Assembly: GCF_009380155.1 (NCBI RefSeq)
Contig: NZ_WHUV01000001.1
Span: forward strand, 62,001-126,000
DNA from: Pseudomonas piscis
GTDB lineage: Bacteria > Pseudomonadota > Gammaproteobacteria > Pseudomonadales > Pseudomonadaceae
Reading direction: 5' to 3'
DNA length: 64,000 nucleotides
A model generated the notes under the pieces. The model was given only the letters and a program-made list of their open reading frames with translations. It was not told where the DNA came from and made no database searches. Below are positions 32,926 to 41,978 of the stretch, in pieces. The position numbers and the translations under genes were made by a program. Each line of letters starts with the position of its first letter. Positions within the stretch are counted from its first letter, which is position 1.

Positions 32926-34332
32926 TCAGGCTTGCTCGGAGAATTGCACCGTCGGCGCCGGTTGCCGAAAGCCCCGGGTATGTACGGCCAGGTAACCCAG
33001 GCCCAGGGCGAACCAGGCCAGGCCGATGCCCAGGGTCAGGGCCGAGAGGCTGGTCCAGAGCCAGACGATCAGGCCAAAGCCGATCAACGGCAGCAAGCCG
33101 TAGCGCAGCAGGTACTCGGCGCTGCGTGGCTGGCCCTGGCCCAGGTGGCTCTTGATCACCGCCAGGTTGACCACGGAGAACGCCACCAGCGCGCCGAAGC
33201 TGATCATCGACGCCAGGGTGGTCAGGTCGATCACCACTGCCAGCAGCGATACCAGCGAAATCAGCACGATCGCCGTCACCGGCGTCTTGTAGCGCTCCGA
33301 GAGGGTGCCGAACACCCGTGGCGGCAGGATGCCGTCGCGGCCCATGCTGAACAGGATGCGCGAGACCGAGGCCTGGGACGCCAGCGCCGAGCCCGCTGCG
33401 CCAGCCACGTAGGTGGCGGTGAAGAACATTTCCAGGAAGCGTCCGCCGGTGCGCAGCATGACTTCGCTGGCGGCCGAGTCGGCGTTGTCGAAACGGCTAC
33501 CGGGGAATGCCAGCTGGCTGGCCATGGCCAGCAGGATGAACAGCAGGCCGGCGCCCAGGGTGGTGATGAGGATGGCCCGGGGAATGTCCCGGCGCGGGTC
33601 GCGGGTTTCCTCGGCCAGGGTCGACACCGCATCGAAGCCCAGGAACGACAGGCACAGCACCGCCGCTCCCGCCATCAATGGCAACAGCCCGGGCTGGCTG
33701 CCATCGCCGCTCCACGGAGCGCCGAGGTCCAGCTCCGGGGCACCGGCCAACTGGCGCACCACCAGGGCCAGGAACACCACGACGAATACCAGCTGGGCGC
33801 AGACGATCAGGTTGCTCATGCTCGATACCGAGCCGATGCCCCGGATGTTCAGCAGGGTCACCAGGACGATGGTCGCCACCACGAACACCCAGGCGGGCAC
33901 GACGGGAAAGGCCAGGTTGAGAAACAAACCGATCACCAGGTAATTGATCATCGGCAGGAAAAGGTAGTCGAGCAGCAGCGACCAGCCGGCAAGAAAGCCG
34001 ATCCCCGGGCCGAAGCTCAAGCTGGCATAGGAGTAGGCCGAGCCGGCAATTGGATATTTCTTGACCATCACGCTGTAGGAGCGGGCGGTGAAGAGCATCG
34101 CCAGGAGAGTGATCACGTAGGCGGCTGCGGTACGCCCGCCGGTCATCTGGGTGACCACGCCGTAGGTGGTGAAGACGGTGAGCGGCACCATGTACACCAG
34201 GCCGAAGAACACCAGGGCCGGCAAGCCGAGGATGCGCCGTAGCGCGGTGCCTTGGGCACTGTGGGTGAAGTCGCCGAGGTTGTTGGCAGACGACAGAGAC
34301 GGACTGCTGGGCAGGGGATTGGCGCTGGGCAT
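32926..34332 (-). CDS. APC family amino acid permease
   Basis: A 468-residue transporter with 12 predicted membrane helices. It carries the APC superfamily beginning (LPALVFFGLVYMVPLTVFTTYG), GSAYSYAS in helix 3 and FLGFDAVSTLAEETRDPRRD in the middle loop. It imports or exchanges amino acids or amines; the substrate is not deducible. The ATG at 34332 follows GAGAA at a good distance, so the GTG at 34347 is less likely. The 253 bp before the next gene carry no gene that I can see. Confidence 0.88.
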   Translation of the reverse strand: MPSANPLPSSPSLSSANNLGDFTHSAQGTALRRILGLPALVFFGLVYMVPLTVFTTYGVVTQMTGGRTAAAYVITLLAMLFTARSYSVMVKKYPIAGSAYSYASLSFGPGIGFLAGWSLLLDYLFLPMINYLVIGLFLNLAFPVVPAWVFVVATIVLVTLLNIRGIGSVSSMSNLIVCAQLVFVVVFLALVVRQLAGAPELDLGAPWSGDGSQPGLLPLMAGAAVLCLSFLGFDAVSTLAEETRDPRRDIPRAILITTLGAGLLFILLAMASQLAFPGSRFDNADSAASEVMLRTGGRFLEMFFTATYVAGAAGSALASQASVSRILFSMGRDGILPPRVFGTLSERYKTPVTAIVLISLVSLLAVVIDLTTLASMISFGALVAFSVVNLAVIKSHLGQGQPRSAEYLLRYGLLPLIGFGLIVWLWTSLSALTLGIGLAWFALGLGYLAVHTRGFRQPAPTVQFSEQA

Positions 34333-34585
34333 TGTTATTGTTCTCACGCGTTCGTTGGCTCGAAGGCTCCCGGGGCAGGGAGTGCGTTTGTGCCTTGCAT
34401 GATGATTCTGGCAGCGCTATCGGGCCGGTATAACCCTCTAAGTGGTCAAAAAGGGATCGATATGGCCATTCGGGATGACCGTATATACGGCCTTGGGGAA
34501 ATGGGGGCTGGAGCGAGGGGGGAGAGCGCTGGCTGTTCGGGGGCAGGGGGACCGTCCGTGGTCCGGCGGGATCAGCGGTTGGCGA

Positions 34586-35071
34586 TCATGGGCCGTCGGC
34601 CTTGATCTCCTGGTAGCGCTTTTCCAGTTCCTGGCGGATCTGCCGGCGCTGCTGGGCCTGGATGTAGCGACGCTTGCCGTCGGCGGTCTGTGGTTGCAGC
34701 GGTGGAACCGGGGCCGGTTTGCGCTGATCGTCCATCGCCACCATGGTGAAGAAACAACTGTTGGTATGGCGCACCGAGCGCTCCTGGATATTCTCGGTCA
34801 CCACCTTGATGCCCACCTCCATGGAGGTGTTGCCGGTGTAGTTGACCGAGGCCAGGAAGGTCACCAGCTCGCCGACATGCACCGGCTCGCGGAAGATCAC
34901 CTGGTCCACCGAGAGGGTCACCACGTAGCGGCCGGCATAGCGGCTGGCGCAGGCGTAGGCGACCTCGTCGAGGTACTTGAGCAGGGTGCCGCCGTGGACA
35001 TTGCCAGAGAAGTTGGCCATGTCGGGGGTCATCAATACTGTCATCGACAGTTGGGCGTTTCCGGGTTCCAT
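34586..35071 (-). CDS. acyl-CoA thioesterase (hotdog fold, YciA/BFIT type)
   Basis: A 161-residue hotdog-fold protein. The motif FSGNVHGGTLLKYLDEVAY includes the catalytic Asn/His/Gly and Asp/Glu region; TLSVDQVIFREPVHVGE is also typical. It hydrolyses acyl-CoA thioesters in the cytosol. The C-terminal Gln/Arg-rich helix extends past the domain. The ATG at 35071 (MEPGNAQLSM) follows GAGCG; a longer reading frame to 35290 lacks family similarity. Confidence 0.9.
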   Translation of the reverse strand: MEPGNAQLSMTVLMTPDMANFSGNVHGGTLLKYLDEVAYACASRYAGRYVVTLSVDQVIFREPVHVGELVTFLASVNYTGNTSMEVGIKVVTENIQERSVRHTNSCFFTMVAMDDQRKPAPVPPLQPQTADGKRRYIQAQQRRQIRQELEKRYQEIKADGP

Positions 35072-35422
35072 AGCACGCTCACGGGTCAGGGCAGGGGTTG
35101 CTGGAGCACCTCTCTCGGGCGCTTGCTCCAAAGGGATTTCAAGCCATCGATAACGGGACGCCGGTCTGTGCCGCGCCGTCACGCTCCGGTGGATCTGTTT
35201 CCATATATTGCACCGCCTTCCGCCTGGAAGTCGCAGTGTTACCCTGCAAAACACCCGTTCCAGGGGTTTTTCATCGCTCTTGCAGAGCACTTTCTTTCGA
35301 CAGATCGGACCTTTCTTTTTCAGGGATCACTGACAAGGCAGCGACTGACGCCAGCGCAGGCGGCTTTTCAAACGCTCTCCCCGAGGATGGCCCCCGTCCA
35401 ACATTCAAGGAGAACCTAGGTC
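35072..35422. other. intergenic region, divergent promoters
   Basis: These 351 bases separate the thioesterase gene from the divergent antiporter gene. I see no gene, tRNA or hairpin terminator in it. The end carries AAGGAG about ten bases before the antiporter ATG. Promoters for both flanking genes are expected here but I could not place them with confidence. Confidence 0.6.
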
Positions 35423-37186
35423 ATGCATGCCATCAGTTTCATTCAGGACCTGGCCGTGATCATGCTGGTCGCGGGTGTGGTGACCGTTCTCTTTCATCGA
35501 TTCAAGCAGCCGGTGGTGCTGGGCTATATCGCCGCGGGCTTCATCATCGGGCCCCATACCCCGCCTTTCGGGCTGATCCACGACGAGCAGACCATCAAGA
35601 CCCTGGCCGAGCTCGGGGTGATCTTCCTGATGTTCTGCCTGGGGCTGGAATTCAGCCTGCGCAAGCTGTTCAAGGTGGGCGCCACGGCGTTCATCGCGGC
35701 GTTCCTGGAAATCGTCCTGATGATCTGGATCGGCTACGAGATCGGCCGCTGGTTCGACTGGAGCACCATGGATTCGCTGTTCCTCGGGGCGATCCTGGCC
35801 ATCTCTTCCACCACCATCATCGTCAAGGCGCTCAACGACCTGAAGATGAAGAACGAACGCTTCGCCCAGCTGATCTTCGGCGTGCTGATCGTCGAGGACA
35901 TCCTGGGGATCGGCATCATCGCCCTGCTGTCGAGTATCGCGGTCAGCGGCACGGTGAGTTCCGGCGAGGTGTTCTCCACGGTGGGCAAGCTGTCGCTGTT
36001 CATGGTGGTGGCGCTGGTGATCGGCATCCTGCTGGTGCCGCGCCTGCTGGCCTACGTGGCGAAGTTCGACAGCAACGAGATGCTGCTGATCACCGTGCTG
36101 GGCTTGTGCTTCGGATTCTGCCTGCTGGTGGTACGCCTGGAATACAGCATGGTGCTGGGGGCGTTCCTGATCGGCGCGATCATGGCCGAGTCCCGTCAGT
36201 TGATGAAGATCGAACGCTTGATCGAACCGGTTCGCGACCTGTTCAGCGCGATTTTCTTCGTGGCCATCGGCCTGATGATCGATCCGCAGATTCTTCTCCA
36301 GTACGCCTGGCCAATCGCGGTGATCACCGTGGCGGTGGTATTGGGCAAGATGCTGTCCTGCGGCATGGGCGCCTTCATCGCGGGTAACGATGGGCGTACT
36401 TCGTTGCGAGTGGGGATGGGGCTGTCACAGATTGGCGAGTTTTCATTCATCATCGCCGCCCTTGGCATGACCCTGCAGGTCACCAGCGACTTCCTCTATC
36501 CCGTGGCGGTGGCGGTTTCGGCCATTACCACCCTGCTCACCCCCTACCTGATCAAGGCCGCCGACCCGCTGTCGTTGAAGCTGTCGGCGGTGCTGCCCAA
36601 GCGACTGAGCCGGGTGCTGGGAATGTACGGCGAATGGTTGCGCAGTATTCAGCCCCAGGGCGAGGGCGCGCTGTTGGCGTCGATGATCCGCAAGATCCTG
36701 CTGCAGGTAGGGGTCAACCTGGCGCTGGTGGTGGCAATCTTCTTTTCGGGCAGTTACTTCTCCAGGCGCATCGGCACTTACCTGCAGGACTGGATCAGTG
36801 ATCCGGGCTGGCAGAAGGCGCTGATCTGGGGTGGTGCGCTGCTGCTGTCGCTGCCGTTCCTGATCGCCGCCTATCGCAAGCTCAAGGCGCTATCGATGCT
36901 GCTGGCGGAGATGGGGGTGAAGGCGGAAATGGCCGGGCGGCATACCCAGCGGGTGCGGCGGGTGATCGCCGAGGTGATCCCGGTCTTGTCGTTGCTGGTG
37001 ATCTTCCTGCTGCTGTCGGCGTTGTCGGCGAGCATCCTGCCGACCCTGGAGCTGCTGGTACTGGTGGCGATCGTGGCGGCGGCGGTGGTGGCGCTGCTGT
37101 GGCGCTGGTTCATCCGCGTGCATACACGGATGCAGGTGGCGTTGATCGAGACCTTCGACCAGAGCAAGGATGGTGGCGGGCATTGA
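35423..37186 (+). CDS. monovalent cation:proton antiporter (CPA2/KefB family)
   Basis: A 587-residue protein. The first 385 residues are a CPA2 Na/K:H exchanger domain with about 12 helices; motifs include KQPVVLGYIAAGFIIGPHTP, ELGVIFLMFCLGLEFSLRK and GVLIVEDILGI. Instead of the C-terminal TrkA-N/RCK domain of KefB/KefC there are three or four further membrane segments (about residues 430-560), so nucleotide gating is not expected. Likely role: K+ or Na+ efflux and pH control at the inner membrane. RBS AAGGAG precedes the ATG. Confidence 0.9.
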   Translation: MHAISFIQDLAVIMLVAGVVTVLFHRFKQPVVLGYIAAGFIIGPHTPPFGLIHDEQTIKTLAELGVIFLMFCLGLEFSLRKLFKVGATAFIAAFLEIVLMIWIGYEIGRWFDWSTMDSLFLGAILAISSTTIIVKALNDLKMKNERFAQLIFGVLIVEDILGIGIIALLSSIAVSGTVSSGEVFSTVGKLSLFMVVALVIGILLVPRLLAYVAKFDSNEMLLITVLGLCFGFCLLVVRLEYSMVLGAFLIGAIMAESRQLMKIERLIEPVRDLFSAIFFVAIGLMIDPQILLQYAWPIAVITVAVVLGKMLSCGMGAFIAGNDGRTSLRVGMGLSQIGEFSFIIAALGMTLQVTSDFLYPVAVAVSAITTLLTPYLIKAADPLSLKLSAVLPKRLSRVLGMYGEWLRSIQPQGEGALLASMIRKILLQVGVNLALVVAIFFSGSYFSRRIGTYLQDWISDPGWQKALIWGGALLLSLPFLIAAYRKLKALSMLLAEMGVKAEMAGRHTQRVRRVIAEVIPVLSLLVIFLLLSALSASILPTLELLVLVAIVAAAVVALLWRWFIRVHTRMQVALIETFDQSKDGGGH

Positions 37187-37194
37187 CCCTGCCT

Positions 37195-37217
37195 CTCGCC
37201 AGCAGGGCACTGGCGAG
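37195..37217. repeat. REP-like hairpin after antiporter gene
   Basis: CTCGCCAG (37195-37202) pairs with CTGGCGAG (37210-37217) around a seven-base loop, just past the antiporter stop and before the convergent SMI1/KNR4 gene. No T-tract follows. It may help end or stabilise both transcripts. Confidence 0.5.
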
Positions 37218-37258
37218 GGATCCGGAGCCGCGACCGAGCTGGTCACGGCGTCATGGTT

Positions 37259-37666
37259 TCAGCTTTCCAGCCAGACGTCCCGCACCCAGTGCCACACCGA
37301 TTCCCAGGAATCCTCGGTGATCAGCTCTTCCTCGCCGGACCACAGCACCACGGTGCCGTCTTCTTCTACGCAGTAGTAATCATCGCCGTCCTGGCAGATC
37401 GGGATCAGGTCCCGGGGCACGCCCATGTCCCAGGCGTTCGCCGCCACGTCGGGCAGGTAGGTGTGCGATTGCGGATCGGTGACGGTGACCGGCTCCAGGC
37501 TGCCGTAGACCACATCGCTGACCGTCAACAGGAACTCTTTGAAGACGAACGGGATATTGATGAACAGCTGTTCCTCGATTTCCACCAGCAGGTCTTCGTC
37601 CGGCAGCTCCAGGGGCACGGGTACCGGTTCGTTGGCTTCTCGGAGTTGTTCGATGACTTCTTCCAC
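37259..37666 (-). CDS. SMI1/KNR4 (SUKH) family protein
   Basis: A 135-residue acidic protein. The pattern DEDLLVEIEEQLFINIPFVFKEFL near the N-terminus and DLIPICQDGDDYYCVEEDG with TVVLWSGEEE match the SMI1/KNR4 (SUKH) fold. Many members are immunity proteins against polymorphic toxins, but stand-alone housekeeping copies exist. No toxin gene is adjacent here, so an immunity role is unsupported. It is followed upstream by a strong terminator belonging to the neighbouring gene. Confidence 0.85.
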   Translation of the reverse strand: MEEVIEQLREANEPVPVPLELPDEDLLVEIEEQLFINIPFVFKEFLLTVSDVVYGSLEPVTVTDPQSHTYLPDVAANAWDMGVPRDLIPICQDGDDYYCVEEDGTVVLWSGEEELITEDSWESVWHWVRDVWLES

Positions 37667-37744
37667 GGCCTGGGTCCTCTTAGCTCTATGGCGCGGTTGG
37701 TTGACGGCGGTTTATACAGTAGCTCGCTATAAGTGCAATCGGGA

Positions 37745-37780
37745 AATGCAAAACCCCGACCTGAGTCGGGGTTTTGCATT
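37745..37780. terminator. rho-independent terminator, bidirectional
   Basis: A perfect 16-bp stem (37745-37760 with 37765-37780) closes on the loop CTGA. Its AAAACCCC/GGGGTTTT core places a T-run on either strand. It lies 22 bases past the stop of the minus-strand Tim44-like gene, so it ends that transcript. Confidence 0.92.
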
Positions 37781-37802
37781 ACAGCTGTGACAGCAGGATG
37801 AA

Positions 37803-38678
37803 TCAGCCGTTCTGGCGGATACCTGCCACCAGCCAAGGCTGGTTGTCGCCCTGGGCGCGTTCCATGTTCCAGCTTTCGCTGAACGCTTCGCCCTGGTCGA
37901 AGCGCGAAGTCTTCGATACACCGCTGAAGGTCAGGGTGGCGATGGTCTTGTCGGCACGGTCGTCCACGCCTTCGAGCTGCACTTGCAGGTTGTCGATGTA
38001 GGTCGACTGGAAGCCGTCGCCCAGGTCGGCGCGCTCCTGCTTGAGGAACTGCAGCATCTGCGGGGTCACGAACTCGGCGATCTTGTCCATTTCATTGGCG
38101 TCCCAGTGTTGCTGCAGGGACTGGAAGTGGTTGCGCGCGGCTTCGACGAAGCGCTCTTCGTTGAACCAGGCCGGAGCGTTGATCACCGGGCGTGCGGCCG
38201 GAGCCGCCGAGCCGCCGAAGATCGAGCCGCCGGCAGGCGCCTGGGGCTGGAAGGCTTCGCGCTGCATCGGCGCGTGGCCAGCCGGGGCGAACTGCTCCTG
38301 CTGCTTGCGACGACGGGCGGCGATGAAGCGGAAGATCACGAACGCGATGACCGCCATGATCAGGATGTCGAAGATCTGCATGCCCTGGAAGCCGCCGCCC
38401 ATGAACATGGAGGCCAGCAGGCCGCCGGCGGCGATGCCGGCCAGGGGGCCGAGCCAGCGCGAAGCACCGCCAGCCTTGGCTGCGGCGCCCGCGGCACCGG
38501 CTGCGCCAGCGGTGGCTGCAGCGGCAGGAGCGCCCGGTGCGCTGGGGGCCGCCTGGCGAGTCTGGTGAGTCGGGGCAGCGCCGGCGCTTTTGCCGCCGCC
38601 GAAGCGCTTGGCGTTGGCGTCGAGGCTCATCGTCAGGCCGATGCACAACGCCATGGCGATGCTAAGAAAACGTTTCAT
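37803..38678 (-). CDS. Tim44-like domain protein
   Basis: A 291-residue protein. It has an N-terminal signal-like segment (MKRFLSIAMALCIGLTMSL), a low-complexity Ala/Gly/Pro stretch (about 30-75), a membrane helix pair (about 75-125, including QIFDILIMAVIAFVIFRFI) and a C-terminal Tim44-like domain from about 175 (AWFNEERFVEAARNHFQSL to the end). The domain binds membranes or proteins in mitochondria; the bacterial role is unclear. The ATG at 38678 fits the signal peptide better than the one at 38693. A strong terminator follows. Confidence 0.88.
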   Translation of the reverse strand: MKRFLSIAMALCIGLTMSLDANAKRFGGGKSAGAAPTHQTRQAAPSAPGAPAAAATAGAAGAAGAAAKAGGASRWLGPLAGIAAGGLLASMFMGGGFQGMQIFDILIMAVIAFVIFRFIAARRRKQQEQFAPAGHAPMQREAFQPQAPAGGSIFGGSAAPAARPVINAPAWFNEERFVEAARNHFQSLQQHWDANEMDKIAEFVTPQMLQFLKQERADLGDGFQSTYIDNLQVQLEGVDDRADKTIATLTFSGVSKTSRFDQGEAFSESWNMERAQGDNQPWLVAGIRQNG

Positions 38679-38857
38679 AAAGGGGATTCCCATTTGTGGA
38701 TGTCACGCGCGCCATATTGCACAGGTGACGTGTCAGTAGCGAGCGGCATAATGTTTCGGGCTTTTGCCTGGCCAACCTGCTTTGGTCCGGCCTGGAATCA
38801 TGCTCGCCGATATGGATTTGTCCGTCCGAGGGCGGTCCGGTTCCATCCCGCAGTCGT

Positions 38858-39298
38858 TCAGCGACGGACCGCCAGCAGCACCACGCCGGCGGTGATCAGG
38901 CCGATGGCGCTCCACTGCCGCAGATCGAGCTTCTCTCCCAGCAGGGCCACGCCGATGACCGCGACGATCACCACGCTGAGCTTGTCCACCGGCGCCACCA
39001 GCGAGGCGGGGCCCAGTTTCAGGGCGCGGTAATAGCACAGCCAGGAAGCTCCGGTGGCCAGCCCGGACAGCAGCAGGAACAGGTAGCTCTTGGCAGAAAT
39101 CGATTCCAGGGACTGATATTGGCCCGTTGCGTACAAAATCAAGGCCAGGCTCACCAGCACCACCCCGGTGCGCAGCAGGGTAGCGAAGTCGGAATTGACG
39201 TTCTCGATGCCGATTTTGCCGAAGATCGCCGTCAATGCAGCGAAAACGGCCGATAGCATGGCCCAGAATGTCCACGATGAAAAAAAGCCTGAACCCAT
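38858..39298 (-). CDS. EamA family (DMT) transporter, single-repeat
   Basis: A 146-residue membrane protein with five helices, corresponding to one EamA repeat instead of the usual two (about 300 residues). Typical phrases are AALTAIFGKIGIENVNSDFA and LVAPVDKLSVVIVAVIGVALLGE. Such half-size members probably dimerise. Substrate unknown. The 159 bp between it and the Tim44-like gene show no further gene. Confidence 0.87.
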   Translation of the reverse strand: MGSGFFSSWTFWAMLSAVFAALTAIFGKIGIENVNSDFATLLRTGVVLVSLALILYATGQYQSLESISAKSYLFLLLSGLATGASWLCYYRALKLGPASLVAPVDKLSVVIVAVIGVALLGEKLDLRQWSAIGLITAGVVLLAVRR

Positions 39299-39388
39299 GC
39301 TCGTGCTTCCTTTATTGCGGTATGGGCCCGGCTTGTCGATGAAGGGGCAGAGTGCGCCTTCACCGGCATGCCGGCTCTTGTCGGGAGA

Positions 39389-39552
39389 TTAGCAGGCCCT
39401 TGAAAAACGTAGGCGAGGCAGCCAGCGCAAGGCAAAAACAGGCGAAAAAGCGCAGTTTACGAGTGGTAAATGAGCATTTTGACCGGGCTGGCGCACCAGC
39501 CTGTTTTTAACGCAGCGATGGCAACGCAGGTAGTTTCTCAACGGCCTGTTAG
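39389..39552. mobile_element. MITE-like element with 4-bp direct repeats
   Basis: A 156-bp imperfect palindromic unit (39393-39548) begins CAGGCC and ends GGCCTG. The outer 50 bases of each end pair imperfectly (CAGGCC-TTGA-AAAC...GCCA-CGC...AAAACAGGC on both arms). TTAG flanks it on both sides (39389-39392 and 39549-39552), like a target duplication. It has no coding capacity. The right TTAG supplies the TAA stop of uvrD. Confidence 0.65.
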
Positions 39553-41732
39553 ATGGCTTCCAGCTTGGCGTAGCCCAGCATCAGCCACTTGCTGCCTTCG
39601 CTGAAGTTCACCTGGACCCGGGCCTGGGCCCCGGAGCCTTCGAAGTTGAGGATCACCCCGTCGCCGAACACCGCGTGGCGTACCGCCTGGCCCAGGCTCA
39701 GGCCGGTTTCCGGGATCGCGCTGCCGCTGAACAGGCTGCTGGTGCTCTGGGACTGACCGCCGCCGAAAGGCCGGCTGACGCTGTTGGACAGGCGCACTTC
39801 CTGGATCAGGCCCTTGGGTACTTCGCGTACGAAACGCGAGACCTTGTTGTAGGTCTCGCTGCCGTACAAGCGCCGGGTCTCGGCATAGGTCATGACCAGG
39901 TTCTGCATGGCCCGGGTGATGCCGACGTAGGCCAGGCGGCGTTCTTCCTCGAGACGGCCAGGCTCTTCCAGGCTCATCTTGTGGGGGAACAGGCCTTCTT
40001 CCATGCCCACCAGGAACACATAGGGGAATTCCAGGCCCTTGGCGCTGTGCAGGGTCATCAGCTGGATGCTGTCTTCGTGCTCGTCCGCCTGGGCGTCGCC
40101 GGCTTCCAGGGAGGCATGGCCGAGGAAGGCCGCCAGGGGCGTCAGGTCCTCGTCTTCCTCGGTGTTCTCGAAGTTGCGCGCGGCGCTGACCAGTTCCTCG
40201 AGGTTTTCTACCCGGGCCTGGCCTTTCTCGCCCTTTTCCGCTTCGTGGTAGGCGATCAGCCCCGACTGCTCGATCACCGTCTGGGTCATCAGGTGCAGCG
40301 GCATGTCCAGGGTCTTGGCCGCCAGGTTCTCGATCAGCTCCATGAAGGCCCCCAGGGCGCCGGCGGCGCGACCGGTCAGGCCTTTGTTGGCCACCAGTTG
40401 GCGCATGGCTTCCCACATCGATACATCGCTGTGGCGGGCATGCTCGCGGATCGCCTCGACGGTCTTCTCGCCGATACCCCGGGCCGGTACGTTGATCACC
40501 CGCTCCAGGGCGGCGTCGTTGCCCCGGCCTTCCAGCAAGCGCAGGTAGGCCATGGCGTTCTTGATCTCGGCGCGCTCGAAGAAGCGCTGGCCGCCATAGA
40601 TGCGGTACGGGATGCGTTCGCGCAGCAGGGCTTCCTCCAGCACCCGGGACTGGGCGTTGGAGCGGTAGAGAATGGCGATGTCGCTGCGGGCCAGGCCGGT
40701 CTTGAGCGCGCTCTCGATGGTTTCCACCACGTAGCGGGCTTCATCGTGTTCGTTGAAGGCGGCGTACAGGTTGATGGCCTCGCCATCGCCGCCATCGGTC
40801 CACAATTCCTTGCCCAGGCGCCCGGTGTTGTTGGCGATCAGGGCGTTGGCGGCCTTGAGGATGCCGGCGGTGGAGCGATAGTTCTGCTCCAGGCGGATCA
40901 CCTCGGTGTCCGGGAAGTCGTCGGAGTACTGGTGGATGTTCTCGATCTTCGCGCCACGCCAGCCGTAGATCGACTGGTCGTCGTCGCCCACCACCATCAG
41001 GCTCTCGCCGCCCTGGGCCAGCAGGCGCAACCAGGCGTACTGCACGGCGTTGGTGTCCTGGAATTCGTCCACCAGCACATGGCGGAAGCGCTTCTGGTAG
41101 TGCGCCAGCAGGCCCGGGTGGTCGCGCCACAGGTCCAGGGCGCGCAGCAGCAGTTCGGAGAAGTCGATGACCCCCGCGCGCTGGCAGGCGGCCTCGTAGG
41201 CTTCGTAGATGCTGCGCATGGTGGCCAGGAACAGGTCGCCGCTGGCCTGGATATGCTGCGGGCGCAGGCCCTCGTCCTTCTGGCCGTTGATGAACCACTG
41301 GGCCTGGCGGGCCGGCCAGCGCTGTTCATCCAGGCCCAGGTCGCGGATCACCCGCTTGACCAGGCGTTGCTGGTCGTCACTGTCGAGGATCTGGAAGGTC
41401 TGGCTCAGCCCGGCTTCCTGCCAGTGGGCACGCAGCAGGCGGTGGGCCAGGCCGTGGAAGGTGCCGACCCACATGCCCGCCGGGTTGATCCCCAGCAATT
41501 GCTCGATACGGTGGCGCATCTCGGCCGCCGCCTTGTTGGTGAAGGTCACCGACAGGATCGAGTGGGGCGAGGCGTTCTCGACCTGGATCAGCCAGGCGAT
41601 ACGATGCACCAGCACACGGGTTTTGCCGGAACCAGCGCCGGCCAGGACCAACTGACGACCCAAGGAGGCCGCTACGGCCTGGCGTTGGGCATCGTTGAGG
41701 GAATTCAACAAGAGGGAGAGATCATCGCGCAT
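39549..41732 (-). CDS. uvrD: DNA helicase II UvrD
   Basis: A 727-residue superfamily 1A helicase of the expected length. The motifs appear in order: Q-motif LNDAQRQAVAA, Walker A AGAGSGKTRVLVHR, Walker B VDEFQDTN, motif III GDDDQSIYGWRGA, motif IV RLEQNYRS, motif V LMTLHSAKGLEF and VI GITRAM. It unwinds DNA in nucleotide excision and mismatch repair. The C-terminus (LMLGYAKLEAI) is the conserved UvrD tail, so the element that abuts the stop codon has not truncated the protein. Confidence 0.97.
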   Translation of the reverse strand: MRDDLSLLLNSLNDAQRQAVAASLGRQLVLAGAGSGKTRVLVHRIAWLIQVENASPHSILSVTFTNKAAAEMRHRIEQLLGINPAGMWVGTFHGLAHRLLRAHWQEAGLSQTFQILDSDDQQRLVKRVIRDLGLDEQRWPARQAQWFINGQKDEGLRPQHIQASGDLFLATMRSIYEAYEAACQRAGVIDFSELLLRALDLWRDHPGLLAHYQKRFRHVLVDEFQDTNAVQYAWLRLLAQGGESLMVVGDDDQSIYGWRGAKIENIHQYSDDFPDTEVIRLEQNYRSTAGILKAANALIANNTGRLGKELWTDGGDGEAINLYAAFNEHDEARYVVETIESALKTGLARSDIAILYRSNAQSRVLEEALLRERIPYRIYGGQRFFERAEIKNAMAYLRLLEGRGNDAALERVINVPARGIGEKTVEAIREHARHSDVSMWEAMRQLVANKGLTGRAAGALGAFMELIENLAAKTLDMPLHLMTQTVIEQSGLIAYHEAEKGEKGQARVENLEELVSAARNFENTEEDEDLTPLAAFLGHASLEAGDAQADEHEDSIQLMTLHSAKGLEFPYVFLVGMEEGLFPHKMSLEEPGRLEEERRLAYVGITRAMQNLVMTYAETRRLYGSETYNKVSRFVREVPKGLIQEVRLSNSVSRPFGGGQSQSTSSLFSGSAIPETGLSLGQAVRHAVFGDGVILNFEGSGAQARVQVNFSEGSKWLMLGYAKLEAI

Positions 41733-41978
41733 CGGCGCATTCTAGGGGCGCGCGCCACCCCGGGCAAACCCGGCTTCGCATTAGCCGATAAAACAGCCGT
41801 GGGGGACGACCGGCCAGTCACGGGCCACAGCCTCTGGCGCTTCTCGGTGCGAACCCTCGCGGGGCATTTACGGCACCGCCGGTTTTATCGATTTTATGAC
41901 TTGGGGCAGTTTGGCTCGCGGCTTTGCTTGTGTATGCTCCGGCGACGTTTCAGGCTCACCATTATAAGAACACTGCCT

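Noticed and set aside
39389..39552. Reading the repeat at the uvrD end as a truncation of uvrD
   Set aside because: The UvrD C-terminal sequence is complete up to the stop, so the element did not shorten it.
39675..41978. Long plus-strand open frame antisense to uvrD, continuous with the GGDEF/EAL gene
   Set aside because: It mirrors uvrD codons, is Gly/Ala/Gln/His-rich without domains, and the real protein begins with a normal N-terminus at 41979.
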